Source of the DNA: Stutzerimonas chloritidismutans AW-1
GTDB taxonomy: Bacteria > Pseudomonadota > Gammaproteobacteria > Pseudomonadales > Pseudomonadaceae
Direction of reading: 5' to 3'
DNA length: 64,000 nt
Assembly: GCF_000495915.1 (NCBI RefSeq)
Contig: NZ_AOFQ01000058.1
Coordinates: 57,753-121,752, forward strand
A program made the position numbers and the translations under genes. How positions within the stretch are numbered: the stretch's first letter is position 1; every line of letters starts with the position of its first letter. Of this stretch, positions 17,299 to 27,021 are shown in pieces. The notes under the pieces are model-generated. The model did not search any database. It worked only from the letters and a program-made list of their open reading frames with translations, and was not told where the DNA came from.

Positions 17299-19494
17299 TT
17301 AGAAGCTCATGTCGACCCGCGCCCAGTAGGTGCGGCCCGGTTCATTGACTCGGCTGGTGGGCTCAAGGCCGTAATCGGCGAAGCCCGCACTGCCGGCTAG
17401 ATTGAGATGCTCGCTGTAGGCCTTGTCCAGCAGGTTGTCGACGCCCGCACTGAGCTTGAAGTTCTTGTTCAGCCGGTAGGCGCCGTTGACCGCCAGCACG
17501 CCGAAGCCGGCGCTCTCGTCGAAGTCCTTGCCGACCACCGTGCCCTGGTTCTCTGCAACCCGACCCTGCGAGGCGACCACGCGCCAGAGGCCGCTGGTGC
17601 TCCAGTTGTCTCGCTCGTAGGTCACGCCCAGACGTCCTTCCAGTGGCGGGATCTGCGGCATGGCACGATCGTCGCTGCGGTTCTTGCCCCAGGCATAGGC
17701 CAGACTCGCATCACCCTTCCAGTTGCTGGTGAAGCGGTAGCTGGCGCCCATCTCGGCTCCAGCGATGGTAGCGTCGATGTTGCTGACCTCGGCGCGAAGC
17801 ATGCCGGGCATTACGCCGGGCACATAGCTGAACAGAATGTAATCCTCGACCAGGCCGGCATAGACGGAAACCCAGGCCTCCAGCGACCCCTTGGCGTATT
17901 GCAGGCCGACGTCCAGCTGCGTGGTCTTCTCCGGCCGCACCGAGTCGAAGGGTTGCAGCGTGCCCACCGGGCCGGGATTGGAAACGAACAACTCCCAATA
18001 GTCGGGGAAGCGTTCGGCATGGCCGAGGCCGGCATACCAGGTCGCGGGCAGGCTGACGAGTTCCTCCTCATAGCGCAGGAAGCCGCTGTAGAGCGTGTCG
18101 CGACGCGTTTCACCGGCAGTAGGGTTGTCCCAGTTGCGGGAAACAATGGGCATGCTCGAAGCGTCATGACTGCGGAAGAACTCCCGCTCGTCGGTCGCTT
18201 CGTGCAGGTCCAGGCGCAGGCCGCTGATGAGCTTCTCGCGCTCGCTGAGCTGCCAGGTCAGCTCGCCGAAGACGCCGTAGCTGTGCAACATCGCGTCCGG
18301 CACCCAGGGCAGTGCGTCGCTTCCCGCAGCGTTGACCATCTGGTTGGCAGCGCCGGCCGGGTTCATGACCTTGCGGTGCTCGCTACGCTGGGCATCGACC
18401 CCGGCCTTGAGCTCGACATCCGTCCATTGCCAGGTGCCGACCAGCCGGCCACCCAGCGTACGCCGGTCGACCCGCGACAGCGTCGGGTTGGGCATCATCA
18501 TCGACGGCACGAAATCGCGCAGGCTGTAGTTGTCCATGATGTGGTCGGCGTAGTTGTAGTAGACCTGCGCCTCCAGCCCGTAGAAGGTCTCGCCGAGATT
18601 GGTCTTCTCGAAGCGCAGCCCCAGGCTCTCACGCTGGAACTGGCTGCCGTCCATCCCGCGCCCGGCATAGCGCGCGTAGCCATCGCCGCGGCCGGCGGTC
18701 AGCTCGACCAGGGTGTCCGCATCCGGCGTCCAGCCCAGGGCGATGTCGGTGTTCCACTTGTCGTAACGCGACGGCACGGTATCGCCGTTGCCATCGGCGT
18801 AATCGTCAGCCTGGGAGCTGTTGGCCATCAGCCGCGCATAGCCCTGACTGTTGCCGGCGGCGGCGTCCAGGTTGCGGTCGAAGCGACCGTTGGAGGCGGT
18901 CAGCAAGCTGCCGTTGAGGCGGTAATCCGGCTCGCTGAACTGCTCCGGCTCGCGCTCGAAGAGCACGGTGGCGGCCGAGGCACCTGGCCCCCAGAGCACG
19001 CTCTGCGGCCCTTTGATGACCGTGAGCTTGTCGAAGGTGTCCGGGCTGATGTACGAGCTCGGCGAATCCATGCGATTCGGGCAGGCGCCGAGCATTTCGC
19101 CGCCGTTGGAGAGCAGTTTCAGGCGCGAGCCGAACATGCCGCGGAACACCGGATCGCCGTTGACGCCGCCGTTGCGCACGGCAGAGAAGCCGGGAATGGT
19201 CTTCAGGTAGTCGGCACCGTCGCTGGCCGGCATCGGCTGACGGGGAATCTTGGGGTCGGTCACCACGGTCAGTGGGGACTGCTGGCCGACGCCGGTAATG
19301 ACCATCGGCGCCAGTTCAACGGCTTCGGCGTGCTCCGCATGGCCGGCATGCTCAGCCTCCGCGGCCAGTGCGCCACTGGCGAGCATTCCCAGCAGCGCGG
19401 CATGGGCGAACTGCCAACGCAGGCGGGATGGTTGAATCAAAAAACGCTCAGACAGGCGCGCTCGCGCCGTACAGCCATGAGTAATGCTGGACAT
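17299..19494 (-). CDS. oprC: TonB-dependent copper receptor (OprC/NosA)
   Basis: 731 residues from ATG 19494, chosen over an upstream GTG because GGAAG lies 6 bases before it. A signal peptide precedes a His-rich segment (HAGHAEHAE), then the plug domain and a 22-strand barrel ending in a C-terminal F. The plug contains GACPNRMD with C138 and M142, and the barrel contains HIM (H318, M320); these match the CxxxM and HxM copper ligands known for P. aeruginosa OprC. The P. stutzeri homologue NosA supplies copper for nitrous oxide reductase. It follows the DUF2946 gene on the same strand. Cu-binding is family knowledge, the residues are seen here. Confidence 0.95.
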   Translation of the reverse strand: MSSITHGCTARARLSERFLIQPSRLRWQFAHAALLGMLASGALAAEAEHAGHAEHAEAVELAPMVITGVGQQSPLTVVTDPKIPRQPMPASDGADYLKTIPGFSAVRNGGVNGDPVFRGMFGSRLKLLSNGGEMLGACPNRMDSPSSYISPDTFDKLTVIKGPQSVLWGPGASAATVLFEREPEQFSEPDYRLNGSLLTASNGRFDRNLDAAAGNSQGYARLMANSSQADDYADGNGDTVPSRYDKWNTDIALGWTPDADTLVELTAGRGDGYARYAGRGMDGSQFQRESLGLRFEKTNLGETFYGLEAQVYYNYADHIMDNYSLRDFVPSMMMPNPTLSRVDRRTLGGRLVGTWQWTDVELKAGVDAQRSEHRKVMNPAGAANQMVNAAGSDALPWVPDAMLHSYGVFGELTWQLSEREKLISGLRLDLHEATDEREFFRSHDASSMPIVSRNWDNPTAGETRRDTLYSGFLRYEEELVSLPATWYAGLGHAERFPDYWELFVSNPGPVGTLQPFDSVRPEKTTQLDVGLQYAKGSLEAWVSVYAGLVEDYILFSYVPGVMPGMLRAEVSNIDATIAGAEMGASYRFTSNWKGDASLAYAWGKNRSDDRAMPQIPPLEGRLGVTYERDNWSTSGLWRVVASQGRVAENQGTVVGKDFDESAGFGVLAVNGAYRLNKNFKLSAGVDNLLDKAYSEHLNLAGSAGFADYGLEPTSRVNEPGRTYWARVDMSF

Positions 19495-19547
19495 AAGAAC
19501 TTCCACTTCTGCATGTGATTAGGCCGCAACGAGGCGGCTGATTACGG

Positions 19548-19925
19548 TCAGCAGTGGATAGACGGTGGCGCGCGGGGGTGGCCGCTGCTGCGGCGCAGCG
19601 CAGGAGCCTGCGGCTGCTCGGGAAGTGGGTGGAAGTAAGCCGGCGCGTGGCGAGGCAGCACCAGATCGACGGACAGGCTGAGCGGCGGATTGACCGTCAA
19701 CAGCTCGCAGTAGCCGCAGAGTTCGAGCGCTGCCAGCCAGGCGGGATCGCCCGCACGTGCCTGGCCGTGATGACCGTGGGAGGTTGGCTCATGCTCGGCA
19801 TGGTGATGATGCTGCGCACTGCCCTGGGCGGCCTGGACGGCGGAGAACAACGGGCCGACATGAATCATCAGCATGGCGAACAGGCCAAGCCAGATGCTCA
19901 TTGTCGAAAGCCTTTTGCGTGTCAC
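19548..19925 (-). CDS. DUF2946 protein, copper-associated
   Basis: 125 residues; MSIWLGLF at residue 9 is a possible alternative start. An N-terminal hydrophobic segment is followed by HHHHAEHEPTSHGHHG, a histidine-rich stretch, and CGYC. DUF2946 genes commonly precede copper TonB receptors in pseudomonads, as PA3791 precedes oprC. The gene ends 53 bases before the receptor starts, so the two form an operon. It is likely exported or membrane-anchored and may handle copper; no experimental function is known to me. The 284-base gap to leuA on the other side is AT-rich and holds both promoters. Confidence 0.85.
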   Translation of the reverse strand: MTRKRLSTMSIWLGLFAMLMIHVGPLFSAVQAAQGSAQHHHHAEHEPTSHGHHGQARAGDPAWLAALELCGYCELLTVNPPLSLSVDLVLPRHAPAYFHPLPEQPQAPALRRSSGHPRAPPSIHC

Positions 19926-20209
19926 CGGCGTGTCCTTCGTGACATGACCCTATGAAGTGGCGGGATGATCGCACAGCCTTTTCGCCCCGGCCGCTGCGAC
20001 ATGAGGCCGCAACACAGCCGCGCAATCAAGCTTGGATTTTCATGACCAAACCAGCACCAATCACCAATAAGCATCAATTACAGCAATAAACCATCAATTT
20101 TTTATCAACCCTTGCAATGCATAACCACGAAGCACTAGCTTTGCACCATAAACCGATGCCCGTAATGGGCAGACAAGTTGCTAGCTCAAGGATCGCCTGG
20201 GGAAACACC

Positions 20210-21880
20210 ATGACCATGCTCAAGAACCCATCGAAAAAATATCGCGCCTTTCCGGCCATCGACATCCCGGATCGCACCTGGCCGTCGCAGGCCATCACCC
20301 AGGCACCGATCTGGCTGAGCTCGGATCTGCGCGACGGCAATCAGTCGCTGATCGAGCCGATGGATGCCGCGAAGAAGATGCGTTTCTTCAAGACACTGGT
20401 GCAGGTCGGCATCAAGGAAATCGAGGTCGGCTTCCCCTCTGCTTCGCAGACCGACTTCGACTTCGTCCGCGAGCTGATCGAAGGCGGGCACATCCCTGAC
20501 GACGTCACCATCCAGGTGCTGACCCAGGCGCGCGAAGACTTGATCACCCGCACCTTCGAGTCGCTGAAGGGCGCCAAGCAGGCCATCGTCCACTACTACA
20601 ACGCCACCGCGCCGAGTTTCCGCCGCATCGTCTTCAATCAGGACAAGGCCGGCGTGGTGAACATCGCGGTCAACGCGGCACAGATCATCAAGCGCCTGGC
20701 TGCGCAGAACCCGGAAACCGCCTGGCGTTTCGAGTACTCGCCGGAGATCTTCAGTTCCACCGAGCCGGAGTTCGCCGTCGAAGTCTGCAACGCGGTGATC
20801 GAGGTGTTCCAGCCGACGCCCGAGCAGAAGCTGATCCTCAACCTGCCGGCCACGGTGGAAGCCGCCACGCCCAATATCTACGCCGACCAGATCGAGTGGT
20901 TCTGCCGCCACGTCGACCGTCGCGACAGCGTGCTGGTCAGCCTGCACACCCACAACGACCGCGGCACCGGCGTGGCCGCCACCGAGCTGGGCCTGATGGC
21001 CGGCGCTGATCGCGTCGAAGGCTGCCTGTTCGGCAATGGCGAGCGCACCGGCAACGTCGACCTGGTCACCGTGGCGCTGAACATGTACACCCAGGGCATC
21101 GACCCGCAACTGGACTTCTCCGATATCGACGCCGTGCGCAAGGTGGTCGAGGAATGCAACCAGTTGCCGGTACACCCGCGCCATCCCTATGTCGGTGATC
21201 TGGTGCATACCGCGTTCTCCGGCTCGCACCAGGATGCGATCCGCAAGGGCTTTTCCCTGCAGGACCCGGAAGGCGTCTGGGAGGTGCCGTATCTGCCGAT
21301 CGACCCGGCCGACATCGGCCGCAGCTACGAGGCGGTGATTCGCGTCAACAGCCAGTCCGGCAAGGGCGGCATCACCTTCCTGCTCGAGCAGGAATACGGC
21401 ATCAGCCTGCCGCGGCGCATGCAGATCGAGTTCAGCCAGGTGGTGCAGAAGGAAACCGACCGCCTGGGCCTGGAGATGAGTGCCAAACAGATCTACGCGC
21501 TGCTGGAAGCCGAGTACCTGCAGGCCACCGCGCCGTACACGCTCAAGGGCCATCGTCTGCAGGAAGAGAACGGCACCAGTGCGGTGGATGTGGAAGTCGC
21601 GACCGATGGCGAGATCGCTCACTGGCGCGGCATCGGCAAGGGGCCGCTGGAAGCGCTGGTCGCCGCGTTGCCAGTGAAGCTGGAGATCATGGACTACCAC
21701 GAGCACTCCATCGGCGCCGGCAGCAACGCCAAGGCCGCTGCTTATATCGAGGTACGCCTGGACGGCGAGCGCCCGCTGCACGGTATCGGCATCGACGAAA
21801 ACATCACCACCGCCAGCATCCGCGCGCTGTTCAGTGCCATGAACCGGGCCTTGCGAGAGGCGCAGGAGCAGGCCGCCTGA
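20210..21880 (+). CDS. leuA: 2-isopropylmalate synthase
   Basis: 556 residues from ATG 20210 ([14 protein letters not shown]) with GGGGA 8 bases upstream; the frame is open upstream to 20117 but homologues start here. It condenses acetyl-CoA with 2-oxoisovalerate, the first leucine-specific step. The DRE-TIM barrel has LRDGNQSL and the metal-binding [11 protein letters not shown], and the C-terminal LeuA dimer domain is the leucine-feedback site. A small hairpin (TGCCC/GGGCA, about 20158-20172) lies just before the ribosome site and may affect translation. Terminator-like hairpins follow. Confidence 0.97.
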   Translation: MTMLKNPSKKYRAFPAIDIPDRTWPSQAITQAPIWLSSDLRDGNQSLIEPMDAAKKMRFFKTLVQVGIKEIEVGFPSASQTDFDFVRELIEGGHIPDDVTIQVLTQAREDLITRTFESLKGAKQAIVHYYNATAPSFRRIVFNQDKAGVVNIAVNAAQIIKRLAAQNPETAWRFEYSPEIFSSTEPEFAVEVCNAVIEVFQPTPEQKLILNLPATVEAATPNIYADQIEWFCRHVDRRDSVLVSLHTHNDRGTGVAATELGLMAGADRVEGCLFGNGERTGNVDLVTVALNMYTQGIDPQLDFSDIDAVRKVVEECNQLPVHPRHPYVGDLVHTAFSGSHQDAIRKGFSLQDPEGVWEVPYLPIDPADIGRSYEAVIRVNSQSGKGGITFLLEQEYGISLPRRMQIEFSQVVQKETDRLGLEMSAKQIYALLEAEYLQATAPYTLKGHRLQEENGTSAVDVEVATDGEIAHWRGIGKGPLEALVAALPVKLEIMDYHEHSIGAGSNAKAAAYIEVRLDGERPLHGIGIDENITTASIRALFSAMNRALREAQEQAA

Positions 21881-21888
21881 GCCCCTGC

Positions 21889-21968
21889 GGCGAGCCCATC
21901 GGGCTCGCCATTCCTGAGCGCTGCGCCGGCAAGCTCGTCCCGCCGGCGCCATCACCGATGGCGCCGGC
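21889..21968. repeat. Two strong hairpins after leuA
   Basis: GGCGAGCCC-ATC-GGGCTCGCC (21889-21909) is a 9-bp stem right after the leuA stop, and GCCGGCGCCATC-ACC-GATGGCGCCGGC (21942-21968) is a 12-bp perfect stem with a 3-base loop. Neither has a T-run, so they are transcript-end or processing structures rather than classic intrinsic terminators. The remaining 300-base gap up to 22179 holds no gene that I can see. Confidence 0.6.
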
Positions 21969-22179
21969 ACATTGTTGCGGCGCCGCCACGCGTCGCCGGT
22001 CGCGCCCGACTGCGGTGAGCGACTGAACTGTTCGCCTCCCAATACCCTCCCAACTCAGTCAGCCAGGCCCGGCAATTCGGCAGAAACACGTCAGCCATCG
22101 GCAGGATTGTGCAAACGCTCCTGTTTCCGGTGCCATTAGGCTTGGCCTCTGCAAATCCCGAACGAACAAAGGAGCCGCC

Positions 22180-23235
22180 ATGAGCAACAGCATCGGTTAC
22201 GCCGCCCTCGACCCGAGCGCCCCGCTCGCCCCCTACTCGTTTTCGCGCCGCGAAGTTGGGCCTAACGATGTACGGATCGAGATTCTCTTCTGCGGCGTCT
22301 GCCATTCGGACCTGCATACCGCACGCAATGAGTGGAACAACACGCTGTATCCATCCGTGCCCGGCCACGAGATCGTCGGCCGCGTGAGCGCGGTCGGCGC
22401 GAACGTCAGCAAGTTCAAGGCGGGCGATATCGCCGGCGTCGGCTGCCTGGTCGATAGCTGCCGCAGCTGCTCCTCCTGTGGCGAGGGGCTGGAGCAGTAT
22501 TGTGAGAACGGCTTCGTCGGCACCTACAACGGTCCGGCCTTCGGCGGTGGCGAGAACACCCTTGGCGGCTATTCCGACAACATCGTGGTGGACGAAAAGT
22601 ACGTGCTGCGCATCAACCACACCGACAACCTCGCCGCCGTCGCGCCGCTGCTTTGCGCGGGCATCACCACCTACTCGCCACTGCGCCAGTGGAAGGTCGG
22701 CCCGGGGCAGAAGGTCGGTGTAGTTGGCCTCGGCGGTCTTGGCCATATGGCGGTGAAGATCGCCAACGCCATGGGTGCAAAGGTCGTGCTGTTCACCACC
22801 TCGCCGGACAAGCGGGAAGATGCGCTGCGCCTCGGCGCGTCGGAAGTGGTGGTGTCGAAGAACAAGGAGGAGATGGCTGCGCACGTCAACAGCTTCGACT
22901 TCATTCTCAACACCGTTGCCGCGCCGCACAACCTCGATGCGTTCGTGAATCTGCTCAAGCGCGACGCCACGATGACGCTGGTCGGCGCACCGGCTTCGCC
23001 GCACCCGTCACCCAGCGTGTTCGGCCTGATCTTCAAGCGCCGCCGCATCGCCGGCTCGCTGATCGGCGGCATCGCCGAAACCCAGGAGATGCTCGACTTC
23101 TGCGCCGAGCACGGCATCGTCTCGGACATCGAGATGATCCGCATGCAGGACATCAACGAAGCCTACGAGCGCATGCTCAAGAGCGACGTGAAGTACCGCT
23201 TCGTCATCGACATGGCCACCCTGAAAGCGGCCTGA
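22180..23235 (+). CDS. Zinc-dependent NAD(P)-alcohol dehydrogenase (cinnamyl/YahK type)
   Basis: 351 residues; AAGGAG stands 6 bases before the ATG. The catalytic zinc site is C38 with H63-E64, the structural zinc site C94, C97, C100 and C108, and the cofactor site the GLGGLGHMAVK loop. It matches the cinnamyl-alcohol-dehydrogenase branch (YahK, Ahr), which reduce aldehydes with NADPH. Substrate is not predictable. It stands alone between leuA and a permease gene. Confidence 0.93.
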   Translation: MSNSIGYAALDPSAPLAPYSFSRREVGPNDVRIEILFCGVCHSDLHTARNEWNNTLYPSVPGHEIVGRVSAVGANVSKFKAGDIAGVGCLVDSCRSCSSCGEGLEQYCENGFVGTYNGPAFGGGENTLGGYSDNIVVDEKYVLRINHTDNLAAVAPLLCAGITTYSPLRQWKVGPGQKVGVVGLGGLGHMAVKIANAMGAKVVLFTTSPDKREDALRLGASEVVVSKNKEEMAAHVNSFDFILNTVAAPHNLDAFVNLLKRDATMTLVGAPASPHPSPSVFGLIFKRRRIAGSLIGGIAETQEMLDFCAEHGIVSDIEMIRMQDINEAYERMLKSDVKYRFVIDMATLKAA

Positions 23236-23324
23236 CCGCTCGGCTGGCGAGCCTGCGGGCGCGCCAGCCCTTCCCTCTTTCATGCGCAGCCGCTAAGGTC
23301 GCCGGCCTTCGTCGTGGAGGCGGT

Positions 23325-24182
23325 ATGCGCTATCTGATCTTCGTCACCCTGCTCTGGGCCTTTTCCTTCAACCTGATCGGCGTCTACCTGGCCGGCCAGG
23401 TGGACAGCTATTTCGCAGTGCTGACCCGAGTGATTCTCGCCGGCCTGGTGTTCCTGCCGCTGACCCGCTGGCGCGGTGTCGCCCCCGGCTTCATCGCCGG
23501 CGTGACCCTGGTCGGCGCGCTGCAGTTCGGCGTGACGTATCTCTGCCTGTACATGAGTTTCAACGTTCTGACGGTCGCCGAAGTGCTGCTGTTCACCGTG
23601 CTCACGCCGCTGCACGTGACGCTGATCGACGACGCGCTCAACCGTCGCTTCAACCCCTGGGCGCTGGTCGCGGCAGCCGTCGCGGTGTTCGGCGCCGGGC
23701 TCATCCGTTACGACGGGGTTTCCGGCGATTTTCTCGGCGGCTTCCTGCTCATGCAGCTGGCCAATTTCACCTTCGCCGCCGGCCAGGTGTTCTACAAGCA
23801 TCTGGCGCAGCGGTACCCCTCCGACGTGCCGTTGCATCGCCGCTTCGGCTACTTCTTCCTCGGCGCACTGCTGATCGTGCTGCCGGCGTGGCTGCTGTTC
23901 GGTAACGTCGAGAAACTGCCGACTACCACGACGCAGTGGACCGTATTGGTCTGGATGGGCGTGCTGGCCACCGCGCTGGGCCAGTTCTACTGGAACAAGG
24001 GCGCGACCCTGGTGGATGCCGGCACCCTGGCGGTGATGAACAACATGGCCGTGCCGGTGGGCCTGCTGCTCAACCTGCTGTTCTGGGGCACCACGACCAA
24101 CCTGATTCTGCTCGCCGTCGGCGGCGCGATCATTCTCGCCTCTCTGCAGATCAACCGCCTGGGCCGTATGAAGGCCTGGTGA
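23325..24182 (+). CDS. EamA/DMT-family permease
   Basis: 285 residues from ATG 23325 with GGAGG 4 bases upstream; the longer open frame overlaps the dehydrogenase. Ten hydrophobic segments in two repeated halves are the drug/metabolite transporter layout. The P. stutzeri protein resembles the carboxylate/amino-acid/amine branch. The substrate is unknown. It lies 89 bases after the alcohol dehydrogenase, in the same direction. Confidence 0.88.
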   Translation: MRYLIFVTLLWAFSFNLIGVYLAGQVDSYFAVLTRVILAGLVFLPLTRWRGVAPGFIAGVTLVGALQFGVTYLCLYMSFNVLTVAEVLLFTVLTPLHVTLIDDALNRRFNPWALVAAAVAVFGAGLIRYDGVSGDFLGGFLLMQLANFTFAAGQVFYKHLAQRYPSDVPLHRRFGYFFLGALLIVLPAWLLFGNVEKLPTTTTQWTVLVWMGVLATALGQFYWNKGATLVDAGTLAVMNNMAVPVGLLLNLLFWGTTTNLILLAVGGAIILASLQINRLGRMKAW

Positions 24183-24281
24183 CATCATGCAAGTTATTGT
24201 TTTTTATTACTTTTACTTAAACGAAAGGTAAGATGCCGGCCCGCGCATGGATGCGACACTCGTTCAGTTGTCGAGAATTCC

Positions 24282-25013
24282 ATGCGCCGCCTCAGTCTCT
24301 TTCTGCTTGCTCTGTTCTACTGCACCAACACTTACGCCGATGCGCCTCGCACCTTCCGCGAAGCGAAGAAGGTCGCCTGGACGCTCTATGCCGACCGACC
24401 GGTGGACTTCTACTGCGGCTGCAGCTTCAAGGGCAATCGCATCGACCTGCGCAGCTGCGGCTATGTCCCGCGCAAGCAGCCCAAGCGCGCTCAACGGGTG
24501 GAGTGGGAGCACATCGTCCCGGCCTGGGTCATCGGCCATCAGCGTCAGTGCTGGCAACAGGGCGGGCGCAAGCAGTGCACCGCCAAAGACCCCATCTTCA
24601 GCCTGGCCGAAGCCGACCTGCACAACCTGGTTCCGGTGGTCGGCGAGGTGAACGGCGACCGCAGCAACTTCGGCTTCGGCATGCTCAGCGAAAAGCCCAG
24701 CCAGTACGGTGCCTGCCCCTTCGTGGTGAACTTCAAGCAGCGCACGGCCATGCCACCCGAGTACAGCCGCGGTGCCATCGCCCGCACCTATCTGTACATG
24801 AGCGAGCGCTACAAACTGCGCCTGTCGAAACAGGACCGGCGCCTGTACGACATCTGGAACCGCCGGCATCCGGTCAGCGAATGGGAGCGCACGCGCAACC
24901 AGCGCATCGCCTGCGTGCAGGGCAATGCCAATGCCTATGTCGGTGCCGTCGACCTGCGGCGCTGCAAACGTTCGATCTCCCGCTCGGCAGCGGCGCCCGC
25001 CCGCCAGGGTTGA
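24282..25013 (+). CDS. endA: Periplasmic endonuclease I
   Basis: 243 residues with a signal peptide (cleavage near residue 19). The beta-beta-alpha metal nuclease motif is EWEHIVP with catalytic H77, followed by NLVPVVGEVNGDRSNF with the Mg-binding Asn. Eight cysteines fit the disulfides of the Vvn/EndA family. It degrades DNA and RNA in the periplasm or outside. The upstream gap (24183-24281) is AT-rich, a likely promoter. In the same direction as the permease and followed by two small membrane proteins. Confidence 0.93.
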   Translation: MRRLSLFLLALFYCTNTYADAPRTFREAKKVAWTLYADRPVDFYCGCSFKGNRIDLRSCGYVPRKQPKRAQRVEWEHIVPAWVIGHQRQCWQQGGRKQCTAKDPIFSLAEADLHNLVPVVGEVNGDRSNFGFGMLSEKPSQYGACPFVVNFKQRTAMPPEYSRGAIARTYLYMSERYKLRLSKQDRRLYDIWNRRHPVSEWERTRNQRIACVQGNANAYVGAVDLRRCKRSISRSAAAPARQG

Positions 25014-25095
25014 AGCGCCCTGACCCTGCGTCCGGTTGCAGGCCGACTGGCTCCCCGGCATGCTGCCGGCTGGATCGATCACGACGGCTAACTTG

Positions 25096-25722
25096 ATGCA
25101 GGACAGAACACTCTATTCAACGCTGGGGTTGGTAGTGCTGCTGGCGCTGGCCTGCTCCGCGATCGCTCCGTATGACCGTGCCACCTGGTTGCTGGAAGTC
25201 GCTCCGGTACTGATCGCTGCGCCCCTGCTGCTGTGGAGCCACCAGCGCCTGCCGCTGACGCGACTGCTCTACGTGGTGATCGCCGTTCATGCGCTGATCC
25301 TGATCCTCGGCGGCACCTACACCTACGCGCGGGTACCACCGGGATTCTGGGTGCAGGAATGGTTCGACCTCAGCCGCAATCCCTACGACAAGCTCGGCCA
25401 TTTCATTCAGGGTGTGACGCCTGCGCTGCTAGCACGGGAGATCCTGCTCCGCCTGCGCTTCGTCGCGCCAGGAAAGATGCTCGGCTTTCTCGCACTTTGT
25501 GTCGCGTTGGCCTTCAGCGCCTTCTATGAGCTCATCGAATGGTGGGTGGCGCTTATCGCCGGGCAGGGCGCGGAGGATTTTCTCGGCACCCAGGGCGATC
25601 CATGGGATACCCAATCGGACATGTTCATGGCAATGCTCGGCGCTCTCCTGTCCGTCACCCTCATGGCGCGCCTGCAGGATCGCCAGATCCGCGGCATGAG
25701 TCGCGCAGACGCGACGGCGTAG
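25096..25722 (+). CDS. DUF2238 membrane protein (YjdF-like)
   Basis: 208 residues; start set at ATG 25096 (MQDRTLYSTLG), which begins the first membrane helix. Six hydrophobic segments and the conserved segment YDKLGHFIQGV with QGDPWDTQSDM identify the YjdF/DUF2238 family of inner-membrane proteins. Function unknown. It overlaps nothing and is 4 bases before the DUF2784 gene, so the two are co-transcribed. Confidence 0.9.
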   Translation: MQDRTLYSTLGLVVLLALACSAIAPYDRATWLLEVAPVLIAAPLLLWSHQRLPLTRLLYVVIAVHALILILGGTYTYARVPPGFWVQEWFDLSRNPYDKLGHFIQGVTPALLAREILLRLRFVAPGKMLGFLALCVALAFSAFYELIEWWVALIAGQGAEDFLGTQGDPWDTQSDMFMAMLGALLSVTLMARLQDRQIRGMSRADATA

Positions 25723-25726
25723 CCCA

Positions 25727-26104
25727 ATGCTCTATCGAGTTGGCGCGGACGCCGTGTTGCTCCTGCACCTCGGGTTCATTCTCTTCGTGCTGTTTGGCGG
25801 CTTGCTGGTCGCATGGAAACGCGGCTTCGTGTTGCTGCACATTCCGGCGATCGTCTGGGGCGTTTTCGTCGAGCTGACCGGGAGGCCGTGTCCGCTGACG
25901 TACTGGGAGAATCTGCTGCGACGGCTGGCGGGTGACGCGGGGTATGAGGCGGGCTTTATCGAGCACTACCTGCTGCCATTGATCTACCCGGCCTGGCTGA
26001 GCATACCGGTGCAATATGTGCTGGCGGCAATAGTGCTGCTGGTCAATCTGCTGATCTATGGCTGGCTGTTGTGGCGTCGACGGCGCCACAGCACAACGCA
26101 CTAA
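25727..26104 (+). CDS. DUF2784 membrane protein
   Basis: 125 residues with three or four hydrophobic segments and the family pattern ELTGRPCPLTYWEN. It follows the DUF2238 gene by 4 bases. Function unknown; the two small membrane proteins are probably expressed together. Confidence 0.9.
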   Translation: MLYRVGADAVLLLHLGFILFVLFGGLLVAWKRGFVLLHIPAIVWGVFVELTGRPCPLTYWENLLRRLAGDAGYEAGFIEHYLLPLIYPAWLSIPVQYVLAAIVLLVNLLIYGWLLWRRRRHSTTH

Positions 26105-26226
26105 CCAGCGGGTGCCCGGCCGCCAGCGTGGGAGCCTCCCCACAACAGCCGTTCACGCTCCCCGCCGTTAGCGCAGCACCTCGCTGCCTCGCCTTAGTGC
26201 AGCAGGCTATCGCCCGAGGTCCGGGC

Positions 26227-27021
26227 CTAGGGTTTGAGCTCGAACTGATCGCCATCGTGGTAGGCCGGGAAGCGCTCGCGGAACGCCGCCAGATCGCGTG
26301 AGCGCAGCGTGCAGCGCAACACGGCATCACGCTCTTCGCCGTTCAGCAGCGTGTCACCCTTGAAGTCGAGCACCTGGCTGTCGCCACTGTAGGGATAGCC
26401 CTTGCCGTCTTCGCCGACCCGGTTGACCGCCGCGACATAGCACAGATTCTCGATGGCCCGCGCCGGCAGCAGGCGGTTCCAGGCATCGCGGCGCGCGGCT
26501 GGCCAGTTCGCCGTATAGAGCAGCAGGTCGGTGCCGTGTGGATCGCGGCTCCACACCGGGAAGCGCAGGTCGTAGCAGATCAGCGGGCGCACGCGCCAAC
26601 CGTTCACCTCGAACAGCGCCTGCTGCTGCCCAGGGGTGTAGTGCTTGTGCTCACCCGCCATGCGGAACAGATGACGCTTGTCGTAGTGCAGCACCTCACC
26701 ATCCGGGCGCGCCCAGAGCAGTCGGTTGCGGTGACTGCCGTCGGCCGCCTCGATGATCACGCTGCCGGTGATCACCGTATCCAGTCGCGCGGCCTGAGCG
26801 CGCAGCCAGGCGTAGGTCCGCCCCTCTTCCGGCTCGGCCAGCGCGGCCGAATCCATGGAAAAACCGGTGGTGAACATCTCCGGCAGGACGATCAGGTCCG
26901 CACCGCTGGCCTGATCCAGCAGTACGGCGAAGCGCTCGCGGTTGGCCGCAGCGTCCTGCCAGATCAGGCTGGTTTGCACCAGCGCCAGTTCGAGGTCGGG
27001 CAGATTGTTCAGATCGCGCAT
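26227..27021 (-). CDS. Omega-amidase (carbon-nitrogen hydrolase, YafV-like)
   Basis: 264 residues from ATG 27021 (MRDLNNLPD), overlapping the end of the upstream aminotransferase by 13 bases. The nitrilase-fold catalytic triad is E in LPEMFTTGF, K in DKRHLF and C in LICYDLRFP. YafV-type omega-amidases hydrolyse 2-oxoglutaramate and 2-oxosuccinamate. The overlap with a methionine/glutamine aminotransferase gene suggests that the two form the glutamine transaminase/omega-amidase pathway that recycles methionine keto acid. Confidence 0.93.
   Translation of the reverse strand: MRDLNNLPDLELALVQTSLIWQDAAANRERFAVLLDQASGADLIVLPEMFTTGFSMDSAALAEPEEGRTYAWLRAQAARLDTVITGSVIIEAADGSHRNRLLWARPDGEVLHYDKRHLFRMAGEHKHYTPGQQQALFEVNGWRVRPLICYDLRFPVWSRDPHGTDLLLYTANWPAARRDAWNRLLPARAIENLCYVAAVNRVGEDGKGYPYSGDSQVLDFKGDTLLNGEERDAVLRCTLRSRDLAAFRERFPAYHDGDQFELKP

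Noticed and set aside
17407..19518. 703-residue open frame antisense to the copper receptor
   Set aside because: Composition-driven shadow; the minus-strand frame has a clear TonB receptor structure.
20186..22042. 618-residue frame antisense to leuA
   Set aside because: Shadow of leuA; residue composition biased and no start signal.
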